A stretch of 64,000 nucleotides of DNA, from positions 1,754,411 through 1,818,410 of the forward strand of contig JAQFVV010000050.1 in the NCBI GenBank assembly GCA_028023455.1, given 5' to 3'. Positions 1 to 11,672 of the stretch are shown here, in pieces. How positions within the stretch are numbered: position 1 is the first letter of the stretch; each line of letters opens with the position of its first letter. Under the pieces are notes generated by a model. It ran no database searches. It was not told where the DNA came from and was given only the letters and a program-made list of their open reading frames with translations. The stretch comes from Epiperipatus broadwayi. Taxonomy: Eukaryota > Onychophora > Udeonychophora > Euonychophora > Peripatidae. The position numbers were made by a program, and so were the translations under genes.

Positions 1-2490
1 GGTGCCCATTTATTTCCTGATCAGCATATTGCAGGAAGGAAAGAATGATTGGCATTACTCAAGGCTGATGCCACCCCTCTTTTCTACAATATTTCCTGCT
101 TATCAGAGAATGTAACATTAAAGAGGGTGACATCAGCTAGAAATTTATCTGTTTGGGTTCCCAAATGATGCCACTACAAACTTTTTCACCTAGGTCAAGT
201 TATGCTGGACAAAGCTCAGAAAATATGAGATTCCTGTGAATAAGTACATTTATAGATGAATGATACAAAATGAAACTGACAACAGCACTTTGAATAATAA
301 ATCCATCAAAACGTTCATTTACAGTTTGGCTTCCATGGTTCAGTCTATTCCATCAGTATTTTCACTGATGCTTAATTCCATCACCAGTACTCATACAATG
401 TCTATCATTTATATATTAGGTGTATGCATATGCCTGTAGGTTTCCATGGTAAGGCTAAGTTCATATTTTATAAAATTCTTGGTCAGTGATTCTGTTCGGC
501 CAACATTTATATAGCAGAGACTTACATATCTACGTGTACATTATGGATACTTCTTTTAACATAAGTTTAAATTATCATTCTATGAGTTTGTTTTATTCAT
601 ATGCACATAAATATGGGTTGTAAATATGGGTTAATTCTCTATGGTAGTATACTCCTAGGCTAGCTTGATTTGTATTTTAATCAATCCTTTTCAATCATTC
701 ATTTAGTAGTCAGTTAATTATATTTGAATATATCTGTGTGTTTGATTCATGTATATAGATGTACATCCTTTTGTTATATAAACTCACATATATAAAATAT
801 TAATCCTTTCTTGGTTATTATACATTAAGCATTTACAACGTATACATATTAGAGAAAGTCTATTGTAAATTAATCCTCACACACATAAAATATTTTTTTA
901 GCAATTGCAATTTAACAATTTTATGCATATTGTTTTACCTTCTTCATTCTAATAACACCTGTACCAATTATATTATTCTCTCATCAAGAAATTAACTCAG
1001 TTTATAACTGTTTTCATATAAACCTGGGTTTTATCCATTACAACATCGGTTTTTTAAAATTTGATTTAAGATTTCATTATTTCGTCTAATTTTTCTAAAA
1101 TCCAAAGCTTCTCACTAAAGAAGGTCATAAGCTTAACACTACCCTAGAGTTGTTACATAGAACAACTTTAAATAGGAATTTATTAATATCATCTGGCATC
1201 TATTAGTTATTAAAGTTTACTGTTGGTTTGCATAGCTGTGGTAAAAGAAAATGGTTAAGATCAAATTGAATAGACATTATTATCTTTCCATCATATCTTT
1301 AGAAATTTTATGGAGCATAAGAAGTCGAAAATTCACTTCAATACTATCAATTTAATTCCATTTTTAACTTATTAAGAGCAACTGTGGCACACTAGATTAT
1401 GTACTGCAATTCTGTAATTTTCTTATTAGTTTCTCTTACTTAGCTCCATCACCACTGCTCTCTTTTCCTCCCTCTCCCACTCTTCCTCTCCTTCCACTAC
1501 CCAACTCCTTCAACCATTCCTCTCCTTTCCCCATTCTCCTCCACTTCTGTTCTTATTATTATTGTTACTTTCAAAAGAACTTTATTGCAGATAACAAAAA
1601 ATAGTTATATTGATAATTCATTTACTACCTGCCGCTAATTAGTCAAAGGAATGAACAATAAAACATATGTAACAATTGTTATGAGAAAAACAAAAGATAT
1701 GCAGGTGGTTTAAATATTCAAGTTTATATTTTTTTTCTTCTGATAATTAATATATGTCTGGCTTAGCGAATTAATACATTTATTTTAAGCCCCCCCCCCT
1801 TTAATGTACTTATTATTTCCTTGCTTATTTGTATATTATATATCTATTTAGTGCTTACTGACTTATAAATTGTTGGTGTTATCATCGTCGTTGTTGCAAA
1901 AGTAATCAAAGAATTTATTGATTGGAGGTATATAAAGTAGAGGTATTTCATGAACTGTAACGGTTGAAACTCTAGTGACCACTACCCTACCACTGCACTG
2001 TTCCATGAAAAAAAAACATTACTTTTATTATTTTACACATGCATGTATAGCAAATTGATCTAGGTCTCTTATATTTCGTCTGCTTACCTGAGCACTTAAA
2101 ACGTGAAAAACGATCAAAAATAAAACGCATATATACAGAAACTTACAACACCCTATAAGCATGCACTGTATATTGTTTTTTCCCCTTATATTAAATAGAA
2201 ATTAATTTAATATGTAGTTCAAACAACTCTTTTTTTCATTATATATGAAAATGATAATTAATTTATATAACAAAGTAAAAAAAAAAATAAACGTACACGA
2301 CTGAATTAATTAAAAAACAATGTCAAAGAATCTATTTACCTGCAGGTAAAGAAATAGACTTTGATTTCACCTGTTTTCATTTTTTATTTATCCTGAATAC
2401 TTTAGAACTCATCTTAAATTACCTTTTTGAAAATAAAATTATTTTTCTTTTGAGAACATTTTAATGACTAGATATGAATTTATTATTACT
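1..2490. other. AT-rich stretch without recognisable gene
   Basis: I see no coding similarity, RNA gene or transposon with defined ends here. It contains a pyrimidine-rich tract (1453-1552), a run of nine C at 1791-1799 and many short A/T runs. Open frames are all short and of low-complexity composition. Confidence 0.5.
1453..1552. repeat. Polypyrimidine tract
   Basis: About 100 bases are almost entirely C and T on the plus strand, with irregular TCC/CTCC units. This is simple sequence, and no flanking gene suggests a splicing role. Confidence 0.7.
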
Positions 2491-2491
2491 T

Positions 2492-2685
2492 ATGAGTAGA
2501 AAATAATTAAATTAGAATAAACAATATTTCTATGTTTAGTAAGACATTTAAAAAATGCTATATACCAATTAAGAGGAGTGTGCTATACATGAGTAAAAAA
2601 TAATTAAATTAGAATAAACAATATTTTTATGTTTTGTAAGACATTTAAAAAAATAGTATATACCAATTAAGAGGAATGTGGTATA
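2492..2685. repeat. Tandem duplication, 97-bp unit x2
   Basis: The unit starting ATGAGTA at 2492 recurs starting ATGAGTA at 2589. Both copies contain the same run through AATAAACAATATTT, then TATATACCAATTAAGAGG, with only a few substitutions. No coding content is visible. Confidence 0.85.
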
Positions 2686-2976
2686 TAGCTGTTGTTTCTG
2701 TTACTAAAAAAAAGACATATATTTGTGTATATAATCTATCACTCATAAACAAATATAATTAATACTAACTCCAAGAAGAGACAAAAAAAGAGAAAGAGAA
2801 AATAAATTGCTCTACAAGAGATTTGCAAACTAACTGAAGCTCTCCAATCTATTCTACTTCCTGTCATATCTTTCGATTCTAAACAATCAACATATCACTT
2901 CTTCCTAATCTATATAAATGTAATTTATTCACTGTACCTTGAACATGTTTAAGCAAAAAAAAATTATTGTACAATG

Positions 2977-3089
2977 TATGAATACACTCTTGCATTTTGA
3001 CTGTCATGCAAACTTCTTCAGAGCCAGTAAAGTAAAAATGGCTCTGAAGAAGACTGCAGGGCAGTCGAAACGTAAGATTGTGTATGCAT
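2977..3089. repeat. Foldback repeat with hammerhead-like motif
   Basis: An inverted repeat: 3013-3026 is the exact reverse complement of 3039-3052 (TGGCTCTGAAGAAG), with a 12-base centre. Similarity continues outward in both arms through GCAGTC, GAAACG and TGTATGCAT with mismatches. The right arm carries a CUGAAGA...GAAACGU motif typical of PLE tails. It is probably the remains of two inverted PLE-tail or SINE fragments; no coding sequence is attached. Confidence 0.7.
3040..3080 (+). ncRNA. Hammerhead-like ribozyme motif, PLE-tail type
   Basis: CUGAAGA (3044-3050) fits the core CUGANGA. It is followed by a strong hairpin, GACUGC/GCAGUC with loop AGG, then GAAA (3067-3070) and CGUA, which gives a minimal self-complementary ACGU stem III and A at the cleavage position. 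Stem I is weak (GCU against AGA), so activity is doubtful. The opposite arm (minus strand) has AAAA in place of GAAA. Confidence 0.5.
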
Positions 3090-3109
3090 ATATATATATA
3101 TATATATTA

Positions 3110-3779
3110 AAATGATTTTGCTAAAAAGTATTCAATGTAGAGTGGATAAATTGCATTTACATAAGATATTACAGCAAAATAAAGGAAGTGGTGAATTTGG
3201 TAATATTTCTTCCTAATCTCTGAGAAATCCTATTGGTTTTACAATCTTCATCTTGCCATTACATTTTTACATTTTAAGGAGCATCCTTAAATGAAACTTC
3301 TCTAATGCCATTATAGTACAGCAATAGAGTATTTAACTCTCATTTCCATGTAACATATTAGGTAGCTTCATATACAATTAACATGGTTGCAGTAATTTCC
3401 CTGTGATGACATTCTATTTTGTCTTGATAAAAACAGCAATGACACAATTAGTTTATGTGTTGTGCCTCAACACCTATAACCATTTTTCTACTTAAAACAA
3501 TTCAGATGTTTAAATGATTTATCCTCTGATAATGATAACCATCTAAGCTAAAAGTTGCTGAGATTTTTTTTCCATCACAGGCTGATAAAAAAACATGGTG
3601 TTTTTGAACAATAATTAATAAACCAAAATACTTATATGTGTGCATTCAAAACATTGTACAATCTGTATTTTTTGTTTTAAATTAGTAAAAATAATAAAAT
3701 AATCAGCGTAGTATAAATCCATAATATAAGAAGTTATTAATTTCAATTTTAATTGATTCAAATTAAAAATTCCCCAATC
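3110..3779. other. No recognisable feature
   Basis: AT-rich intergenic-type sequence; nothing supported. Confidence 0.4.
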
Positions 3780-4640
3780 AAACCTGTCTCTTGATCCATT
3801 ATTAAACTATCTATAAACAATTTCAATGACCACTGTTATAAAAGTTGAAAAAATGGTGGGCCAAGTAAATATCATTTTTTGACACCAGTTTTCATTTCAA
3901 ATGCCTGATTTTTTAAATCTATAATAACATATCCTCTCATTCCATCATGTAGAAGTGATATAATATGAATAAATTTTGGTGAACAAAAATCTAATTTTAA
4001 ACAATGCCATAGACATTCTATTAACTGAATCAAATGTCTTGACCAAATCAAAAATCACTTCTATTTTTTCTGAGACTTATCTTGCTTTTTCCTGGCAATA
4101 AAACATTTTTATAGTATTTCATGATTCTCAAAAACTGTTCAGTCTCTGGTAATGCTCATCTGTGACTGGAGACAATTTAGTCAATAAAACTTTGAAAGTA
4201 TCTTTGTTGTAGTGAATAATAATGATATTCCATAATAATCACCACAACCATTTTTATTCCCATACATTTTAAAAAATTAAATAATAAAAGCATCCTTAAA
4301 ATTTGTTATCACAACATCATGAGTCCAGATATTTGTACAAAAAAAAATAACATTTTTGAGCAACTTACCATCACCATATTTTTAAAATTTCTGGCATTTC
4401 ATCAGGAGTTGCAGACTTTCCAATTTTATAATTACAAAAAGCTATTTTGACTTCACTAAGGTTGGTATCTTTGTCCAAATCTGATATGTCATTAAAAATT
4501 GACATCAATTCTTATAAATGGTGATCAAAATAATATTTCCACCTGTTCAAAATATTATTGTCATCACATAAGAAAATATTTCTGGATTTAACAAAATTAT
4601 GATAACATTTCTCAGGATCATATGTTGGTTTCAGTGGATC
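3780..4640 (-). pseudogene. Non-LTR retrotransposon reverse transcriptase remnant
   Basis: Read on the minus strand, 4100-3840 gives a decayed RT signature: FDLVKTFDSVNR (the usual DL.KAFDSVNR block), followed by a region matching LHDGM and then a GVK block where GVKQG is expected. Stops and frame changes are frequent. The copy at 49785-50340 shares the stretch around GACTTGACCAAATCAA and TTCCTGG, so both belong to one LINE family, probably CR1- or Jockey-like. Ends are not defined. Confidence 0.6.
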
Positions 4641-5665
4641 AAAAAGAATCTATAATGATCACAATCAGCTAACGTTTATATCTTCTTGTAATTTGAATCC
4701 ACCAATCATTTTAAAGCTCTCATGTCAGTCATTGAACTTCTGCTGTCAGATCTCCATTTTTATGCAATTCCACATTAAATTTATTATTTTGCCAGACTCA
4801 GAATGCCATGTTTTCTTTTAAGCAAATTATTACTATAAAATCAATTGTCAGAATCCTCGTCATGAATCCTTTTTAATGAATCCAAGAATAGAATCCATAA
4901 CTCACTTAAGAAGAGCTTCCATGTTTCAGTAATATGATAGGTCTGAAAATCCGGCATTTAATTGCTGTTAAAATTTATTAAACCTACTGGATTCTACAGA
5001 CTAATGACTTATTATACATATATGTGAATAAAAGTTAAATGGAAGAAATATAAACTAATACAATAACCTAGGAAATGGAAAGCCTCCATTTTAATATCCA
5101 CAGAGATAGTACACCATATGAGCTGATCGGTGACCCCTGTGAGGCGTACATCCACAATACCGGATTGTGATTTATTTGCTAAATGATAAGAATTACATAT
5201 GCACACAATTGCGACTAAAAAGTATGTAGTTTTCCAAATTATTTTGGTCAATTGATCTCAATATAAAAAAGTGAGAATTTTTTTCCACATTTTCAAATTA
5301 ATTAACATATATATTTTAACTCTCAGTACTGACACGAGTAAGATTTTTTTCTAGTTTTGTTTGTACATACATTTTTTTGGGGTGGTATTATTTTATGTAT
5401 TTTAAATGTTAGGCAGTGAATAAATAGCCAGATTTAATGTTATTAAAAATTCACTGAATAAAAAAATATCAGTAAAACCATTATCTAATCGAGAAAATGC
5501 TGATTCCTTGATTGTGTAACTGAGATTAAAAATCATTTTGTAATTCTTCTTATTTTATTTTATTGGCATAAATTATTAATTAAATGAAATTTAATACCAT
5601 AGGTATGTCTTTCTATATTGTTCTACATCATATTTCCTAAATAAAGATAAATATTCCATAATTTG
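4641..5665. other. No recognisable gene
   Basis: A 79-codon open frame on the minus strand (5251-5012) has a hydrophobic start and slightly higher GC than its surroundings, but no family signature I know. I leave it unassigned; the rest is AT-rich and featureless. Confidence 0.35.
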
Positions 5666-5669
5666 AAAG

Positions 5670-6312
5670 GCAAATGTAGTGTTGTATTTTTATAATGGTC
5701 TATTTCCATCATCTAATGTGTATTGAATATCTTTAGAAAAAATTAACTTTACATTCAACTGTTAGTAATCAAACATGTCATTATATGCCCAATGTTTCAA
5801 GAGGTATTAAGAAGAAAATTTAAAATTGCTCACATGACAATGGCAAAAAATCCCATAAGCCAACCTGTGTGTGACTGACTACACATAATGTATGGAAACC
5901 ACTAATCAACTTTGCTTTTAGGAAAAAGTGGAGAAATCAGGAGGAATGTCATAGATAAGTATATGAAATTACTACAGACTGTTGCCTTTGGCAGGATGGC
6001 TGTTGGTTAGAGCATTACCTTCAAATTCAACACTCAAGAATCTAAGGACCCAGGTTCAAATCCCATACTAGTGCTGTCACTGGTCAGGCCAACAACACCC
6101 GAAGAAGAGGGGAGATTAATATCTCTTGAAACATTATGCATATACTAACCTGCTTGATGTGCTGTTACTAACAGTTGAATGTATTTGGAATATTTAAATA
6201 AAGTTAAATTTTTCTAAAGACATTCAATACATATATTAGATGACAGAAATAGTCCAATATAAAAATACAACTAGAACACCATCATCACAAACCTTCAGGA
6301 AAAGAGTAAATG
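5670..6312. mobile_element. Foldback made of two SINE units in inverted orientation
   Basis: The left arm (about 5670-5815) is the reverse complement, with scattered changes, of the right arm (about 6110-6312). Shared blocks include CTAACAGTTGAATGTA, TTTCTAAAGA and ATTCAATACA. Only the right half keeps the tRNA-like head (5995-6064), so the left copy is truncated. A third copy lies on the minus strand at 53847-54095. Confidence 0.75.
5980..6312 (+). mobile_element. tRNA-derived SINE, family S1
   Basis: The head has an RNA polymerase III A-box-like GGCTGTTGGTTAGAGC (5998-6013) and a B box GGTTCAAATCCC (6053-6064) at tRNA-like spacing. The body has a hammerhead-like segment at 6099-6135: CCGAAGA, then GAGGGGAGA pairing partly with UAUCUCU, then GAAAC. 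Its core is one base off CUGANGA. The tail runs to about 6312. Such elements need the enzymes of a partner retroelement; the ribozyme-like tail suggests a PLE partner, which is inference. Confidence 0.75.
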
Positions 6313-7764
6313 TAGTGTGTTTGTGATATTAAAACTAGATATACAAATATAAATTAATTATATAAAAGCTAGCATTATGGGTGATAACAGATCTAATAAA
6401 AGGGATTTGATTTATCACATTTGGGAGAGAGGCTATAATGTTTATTACAGCTGACACTCATTAATATACAAATCCTTCATCATCACATTGTACATAAGCT
6501 AAATGTCAGAGAAATTATATTAAGAAATGTAATTAATCTATCAATTAAATGTATATGTACCACCAACATGAAGTGGTAAAGTCTATTTATATATTACATT
6601 TTTTAATATTTGGCTACCCAATAATGGCATGATCATCAACATCTAAATTGACTGCTAATCAAATGGACATGTGTTGGTTTAAAAGTGGCTGTAATTCTCA
6701 GTAAGTTGTCGATTGCAGTCAGTTAAATTTGGCTATCCAAGGGTTGCCAGATTAAATCCATCATATTTGCTGAAGCATGCTTCATTCCTGAACCTGGCTC
6801 ACATTAAGACTTTCAAAACAAAGGGGATTCTGGAGCCATCAAAGAAGGTCTCCTTTCGAAGAGAACACTTTCACCAACAAGAACAGGAGTTGCATCTGAA
6901 CTGTGAGATGATTTTGGACATCTACAGTCTCATTTTTTCATGACACACACATCTCTTGGCATGTAGGAGTATATGTTGTCCTGTAAAAATGCCAATGTGT
7001 CAGCTTCTGTGGACAGCAGTTAGCATAATTTGAATGGCTCAGTTTTGCAGTCAGCCATTTTATTTGTCGCAGACATATTCTCATGCAAATGTGAGCTGGT
7101 CAAAATCTTGCTTGGACATACTCTTTCTGAAATGATTGAAGGTTCCATGTTGAGTAGGGAAGCATGGTGACAGATTTGCAATTGTTAGGAGGTAATAGTT
7201 GGTCAGATGACTTGTATGCTAATTACTGTGAGAAGTTGTGGCAAGCTGAAGTCCAGTCACTCTAAAATGATACTGTAGTGAACTTTGAACTGTGAGCATT
7301 GGGATAAAGTCGGTTACATAAAGCAGCAGGCTGGCCACCAGAATGGCATGCCTAAACAACCTTTTTCTGTGCTTTTACACAGAACTAAAGCTGGGGGTGG
7401 CAGCCATATAAATGGCATATTTATGTGTTTTGATATAAATAACACTATCAAGTGGCTGACATGAGCTAATAGAACAGTACCAAAATAACAAACACAAGAA
7501 AAAGTAGGGTTTTTATTCAGTTTAGTATAAAGCTATGTATATATATCAAAATAGTTACCAAATAATAAGTGAATAATGATAAAATAAAAGAGGATAAAAT
7601 GAAACAATGTTCATAAAACCATTAATAATTAAAAAAGAAATAATTAGATAGTAATATTTAAATTATTGTATGTTTTAACAAAAACACATGCAAACCCTAT
7701 ATTGAATTATGCTAAATTATATGAAAATATATGTGTGTACATGTGGCAAACATATAAATTACCC
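6313..7764. other. Unassigned region; short unclassified open frame
   Basis: A 76-codon plus-strand frame at 6713-6943 and the following 500 bases are less AT-rich than the surroundings and could be decayed coding sequence. I find no motif linking them to a family. The rest is AT-rich. Confidence 0.35.
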
Positions 7765-8482
7765 AATCATCATCATCATTTTCAACTATTATCTATCCCT
7801 GCAGGATGAAGATCTCTCTATGTTCAATCCATCTCTGATCTTTAGCCTTTCTACTCCACATCTCCCAGCACATATCTTTATTTCATCCATCCATCTCACA
7901 TGTGGTCTCTTCCTAGGTCTTTTAAGTTTCTTAGAATCCGGTTTTAAGATTTCACTTGTATCTGTTATCATCTCTTCTAGCAATATTTCCAGCCCATTTC
8001 CACTTCAATCTCTTAATTCTTTCAATGATGTCAGTAACATCTGTTTTTTCTTTCTCCCATGTATTTCATTTTCAACCTCTTCTTGTTACTCCTAACATCC
8101 ATCTCTCCATACTTAATTGAGTGGTATGAAGTCTCAGTCTGTTAAGTGTCCAAGACTTTGAACTGTAAAAACTGGTAACACATTTTATTAAAAACCTTCC
8201 TTTTCCAACACATAGGCATATTTCATCTTAATATTAAGTTATTTCTACTAAAAGCACTCCAATCAAGTTTAGTTCTATGATTAATTTCATCCATTCTTTC
8301 CATCCATAGTAATAATCTGATGAAGATATATGTAGCTGTTAACTTCTAACTCATCATTATCAATCTTTATTTTCTTATTTTAATATATAGAGGGTTTGAA
8401 CTCAGTTTTTCACATGACCCCCAACCATCCATGCTATCTCGTACCACTGATACACTTGATCACACACATGTTGAAAAGATAA

Positions 8483-8541
8483 ATAATCACCAATATATGT
8501 ATTTTATGCTAAACCAGCACTCATCAATTGGTTCAGATTAT
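8483..8541 (-). ncRNA. Decayed hammerhead, family A
   Basis: Mirror copy of the motif at 8660-8718. The core reads UUGAUGA instead of CUGAUGA, and AAAA stands where GAAA is required, so it should not cleave. Stem II GUGCU/AGCAU and the two-part stem I remain recognisable. Confidence 0.7.
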
Positions 8542-8659
8542 CATTTCCACACATATATACAATCAAAGCTCAGCTATTGGGTGGAAACCTGTCCATTAAA
8601 GTATGAAGATTGGCTATCTTAAAATAAGCTGAGCTTTGGTGTATATATGTGTGGAAATC

Positions 8660-8718
8660 ATAATCTGGACCAACTGACGAGTACTGGTTTAGCACGAAAT
8701 ACATATATTGGTGATTAT
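8660..8718 (+). ncRNA. Hammerhead ribozyme, type I-like, family A
   Basis: Self-cleaving RNA motif. Core CUGACGA (8674-8680) and GAAA (8696-8699) are intact. Stem II is the 15-base segment 8681-8695, G-U-A-C-U opposite A-G-C-A-C with one mismatch and loop GGUUU. Stem III is AUA/UAU with loop CA, putting A at the cleavage position (8707). Stem I has two helices, ACCAA/UUGGU (8669-8673 with 8708-8712) and AUAAUC/GAUUAU (8660-8665 with 8713-8718), separated by a UGG bulge on the 5' strand. Every conserved position is present, so this is the best-formed copy of family A with a tRNA-like neighbour. Confidence 0.82.
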
Positions 8719-8744
8719 TTATCTTTTTGACATGTGTGGGATCA

Positions 8745-8812
8745 AGCGTATCAGCGGTATGAGATAACATGGATGGTTGCAAGTCGTGTGAAAGTCTGAG
8801 TTCAAACCCCCT
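8745..8812 (+). promoter_or_regulatory. tRNA-like RNA polymerase III promoter segment
   Basis: A-box-like TATCAGCGGTATGAGA and B box GTTCAAACCCC are spaced about 35 bases apart, as in tRNA-derived SINEs. The same segment with minor changes recurs at about 28140-28215, 53130-53190, 53700-53760 (minus), 46630-46740 (both arms) and 59410-59455. Confidence 0.65.
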
Positions 8813-9020
8813 ATTTATTACATATAAAAGGACAGGTATGAAAAAGCCTGAACTGTAGAAAAAAAATCATATTTATTTTAAGAAAATGCATTGAAGATTA
8901 CTTTAGTCTTTTTGACATTTACCCTTAATCCTATTTTCTTATTTTCATCTGATAACTCTCGCAACGCTTCCTGAAGCTCTAAAACATTGTCTGCAAAACA
9001 ACTACCTCATCTGTAAAATC

Positions 9021-9630
9021 TAGACCTATCTAAAATATTTATAAACTTTTTAACTATGAATATTAATTTGATTTTTTATTCCTAGTTACAAAGTTTATAA
9101 ACATTTTAGATAGATTAAAATCAAGTTAGAAATTTTTAAATTTTAAACTAAACTTTTGTTTAAAAAATAAAAAATGTTTATAAATTACTACTAATAGATA
9201 ATATATAAATCAAAATCTAAAAGCAGAACATGTAAATAGAATAGAAATAAAAGAATAGGATTTCTTTTGTTTGTTATTCCAGATGGCTAAGACATAATTT
9301 TTTATAGTTTTTGCTTCTTTGTTTACTTACTTTAATTGTTCTTTAAAGATTAAAATTTCTATTTTCTTAACAAAATTTTGTATAAAAATTTATTTTAGAT
9401 AAATTACATTCTAAAAACCCATATATGTGCAATATAAGTCCACTGTTATAGCAGAGTTTATTATAGAGAGATACATTGTAGTGTATCTCAGTCAATTAGG
9501 TTGCAGTGTTTCTAGGTTGTAGAAAAAGCAGTAGAAAATAGAGATAAGGATAAGTGTCTTTATGTCAAGTCACCATAAATCAACAAAATAATCTCTAATC
9601 ACAACATGGCTGAATACATAATATAAAATT
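9021..9630. other. No recognisable feature
   Basis: AT-rich sequence; nothing supported. Confidence 0.4.
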
Positions 9631-11672
9631 TTTGGTACTTTGGTATTATTCATGCTATAATGTATTACTCTGGTGTCACTTGTATCCAGTAATATTTATT
9701 CAAAGTTTCCATTTATGATGCCACTGCAATCAGGAATCTTGGCATGACTAATCCATAACTGGCCCTTTCCTTTTCAATTTAATAGATATTAAATGGTTCA
9801 GTACCCCAGTCACTTTTTATCCCCTCCCCCCAAAAAAACAATATAATATACCTATTGCATGCAGTTTTATATTTAAAAATATACAATTACACTTAAAAGA
9901 TTTATATATTTGTGTTTTTTTTTTGGTAAAACTTTACATATATATATATAAATAATATTTAAAATATAATTTTAATCTTATAGCTAAAACTTTGTTACAG
10001 CTTGCCATTTTAAAAACATCTCAAGATTCTTTTTCATATTTCTCCTTTTTCCACAATGAATATATCTCTTCATCGTGGGAAATAAGATGTCTGTTGTTGT
10101 ATTTAGATTAAAGTTTGATATTACACATGCTAGGTATTTATAATGGCACAAAGTTGTCACATTATCCCAGGAAGGGAAGGATGGTTTTGACATGAAATGT
10201 TCATAATAAAAATTCATAAAAAGTGCCATTTTAAAAAGTCACACCTACCTGTTTTTATTTAGTATCATAATAATATTTTAATTTGCAAAGCATAGATAGT
10301 TGAAAATTGAAATAAATTGAGATACTGCCAAATCTCTTTGTGCTCATTATAATATTTATCTGACAGCCAATCAGATGTCATGATAACTGTCCAAATGACA
10401 ACCAAACCTTAAACACATGACAAAGATTTTACAAGAAAAGGATGGCCATCTTTTTTCTCTACTTTTCTTTTTATATATCTAAGCCAGTCATAAGTATTTA
10501 GGTTTGAAAGCTTTAAATATCTTCACAATTAACTCACTGAGTCTAAATCATAAACCTACAACATGAAATCCTACAATTTACTACACAGTAGTTTTTGGAA
10601 TACATAACAAGCAGTAAAGTATGTAAATATTTTAATTTGCAAAACACAGATAATTGGAAATTGAAATAAATTGAGATACTGCCAAATCTCTTTGCACTCA
10701 TTAAAATACGTATCTGACAGCCAATCAGATGTCATGATAGCTGTCCAAATGACAACCAAACCTTAAACACATGATAAAGATTTTACAAGAAAAGGGCAGC
10801 TACCCTTTTCTCTACTTTTCTTTCTATATATCTAAGCCAGTCGTAAGTATTTAGGTTTGAAAGCTTGAAGCTTTAAAAATCTTCACAATTAACTCACTGA
10901 ATGTAAATCATACATGTACAAAGGGGTTTGGTTGTCATTTGGACAGCTATCATGACATCTGATTGGCTGTCAGATTAGCATTATAACGAGCACAAAGAGA
11001 TTTGGCAGTATCTCAATTTATTTCAATTTTCAACTATCTGCACTTCACAAATTAAAATATTATTTACATACTTTACTGCTTGTTATGTATTCTAAAAACT
11101 ACTGCATAGTAAATTGTAGGATTTTGCATTGTATGTTTATGATTTAGACTCAGTGAATTAATTGTGAAGATATTTAAAGCTTCAAGCTTTCAAACCTAAA
11201 TACTTATGACTGGCTTAGATATATAGAAAGAAAAGTAGAGAAAAGGGTGGCCACCCTTTTCTTGTAAAATCTTTGTCATATGTTTAAGGTTTGTTTGTCA
11301 TTTGGACAGCTGTCATGACATCTGATTGACTGTCAGATACGTATTTTAATGAATGCAAAGAGATTTGGCAGTATCTCAATTTATTTTAGTATCATAATGT
11401 GTGTGTTTTTTTTATATTGAATATATCTCTCCATTTTTTTTTTAGATTTGAACTTTCATACTACATGTGATATAACATATTAGTACTGATATCACATTAT
11501 TCTAAGTTTGTGATATCTTTAAAATAATACCCCAATAAGATCTGCAGACAAATTTTATCAATTAAGTTTTTCCGCACATTCATTGAAGGCATTATTTTAA
11601 ATGTATAACAAACTTAGAATAATACATCACCAGAGTAATATGTCAAAGCAGAAATAATACAAAAGTACCAAA
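9631..11672. mobile_element. Inverted-end element T1 with nested palindromic insertion
   Basis: The left end (TTTGGTACTTTGGTATTATT, 9631-9650) is an inverted match of the right end (11672 backwards, TTTGGTACTTTTGTATTATT); similarity extends about 45 bp, through ATTACTCTGGTG. The inside matches element T2 at 13200-15337. Internal modules are themselves repeated and inverted. No transposase frame is visible, so it is non-autonomous. The inner block 10272-11384 is a later insertion. No convincing target duplication was seen at the outer ends. Confidence 0.65.
10272..11384. mobile_element. Large palindrome of a ~355-bp unit, with 14-bp target duplication
   Basis: The block is flanked by TTTAGTATCATAAT at 10258-10271 and 11385-11398. 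It contains about one and a half direct copies of a ~355-bp unit (10272-10626, then 10627-10916), followed by about one and a half inverted copies (10922-11384). Landmarks in each copy are GATACTGCCAAATCTCTTTG, CAGCCAATCAGATGTCATGA and ATAACAAGCAGTAAAGTATG. The related element T2 carries the uninterrupted site near 13421-13440 (minus strand). No coding capacity is seen. A tandem-plus-inverted dimer with long target duplication suggests retrotransposition of a multimer. Confidence 0.8.

Larger units (their letters stand above)
8384..8872. mobile_element. Palindromic SINE pair (family A) with hammerhead, inserted in RTE
   Basis: Two family-A units lie in inverted orientation: arms about 8393-8580 and 8625-8815. 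The insertion is flanked by TTATTTTAA at 8375-8383 and 8873-8881, a likely 9-bp target duplication. The right unit reads, in order, hammerhead (8660-8718) and tRNA-like segment (A-box-like TATCAGCGGTATGAGA 8749-8764, B box GTTCAAACCCC 8800-8810). The left arm is its decayed mirror image. An uninterrupted RTE copy at 13657-14655 confirms that this block is foreign to the RTE. Confidence 0.8.
7765..9020 (-). pseudogene. RTE-like LINE, 3' part, split by a SINE foldback
   Basis: On the minus strand, 7983-7789 encodes a C-terminal LINE block with RPRKRPHVRWMDEIK, matching the RP.GRP..RW.DDI pattern that ends RTE-type endonuclease/reverse transcriptases. The 3' end carries a run of ATGATG units, as usual for RTE tails. 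The same element appears at 13657-14655, which shows that 8384-8872 is a later insertion: RTE sequence stops at about 8383 and resumes at about 8881. Several stops make it non-functional. Confidence 0.75.

Noticed and set aside
5012-5251. 79-codon minus-strand frame with a hydrophobic start, possible small secreted protein
   Set aside because: No splice, promoter or family evidence; length is within chance for this composition.
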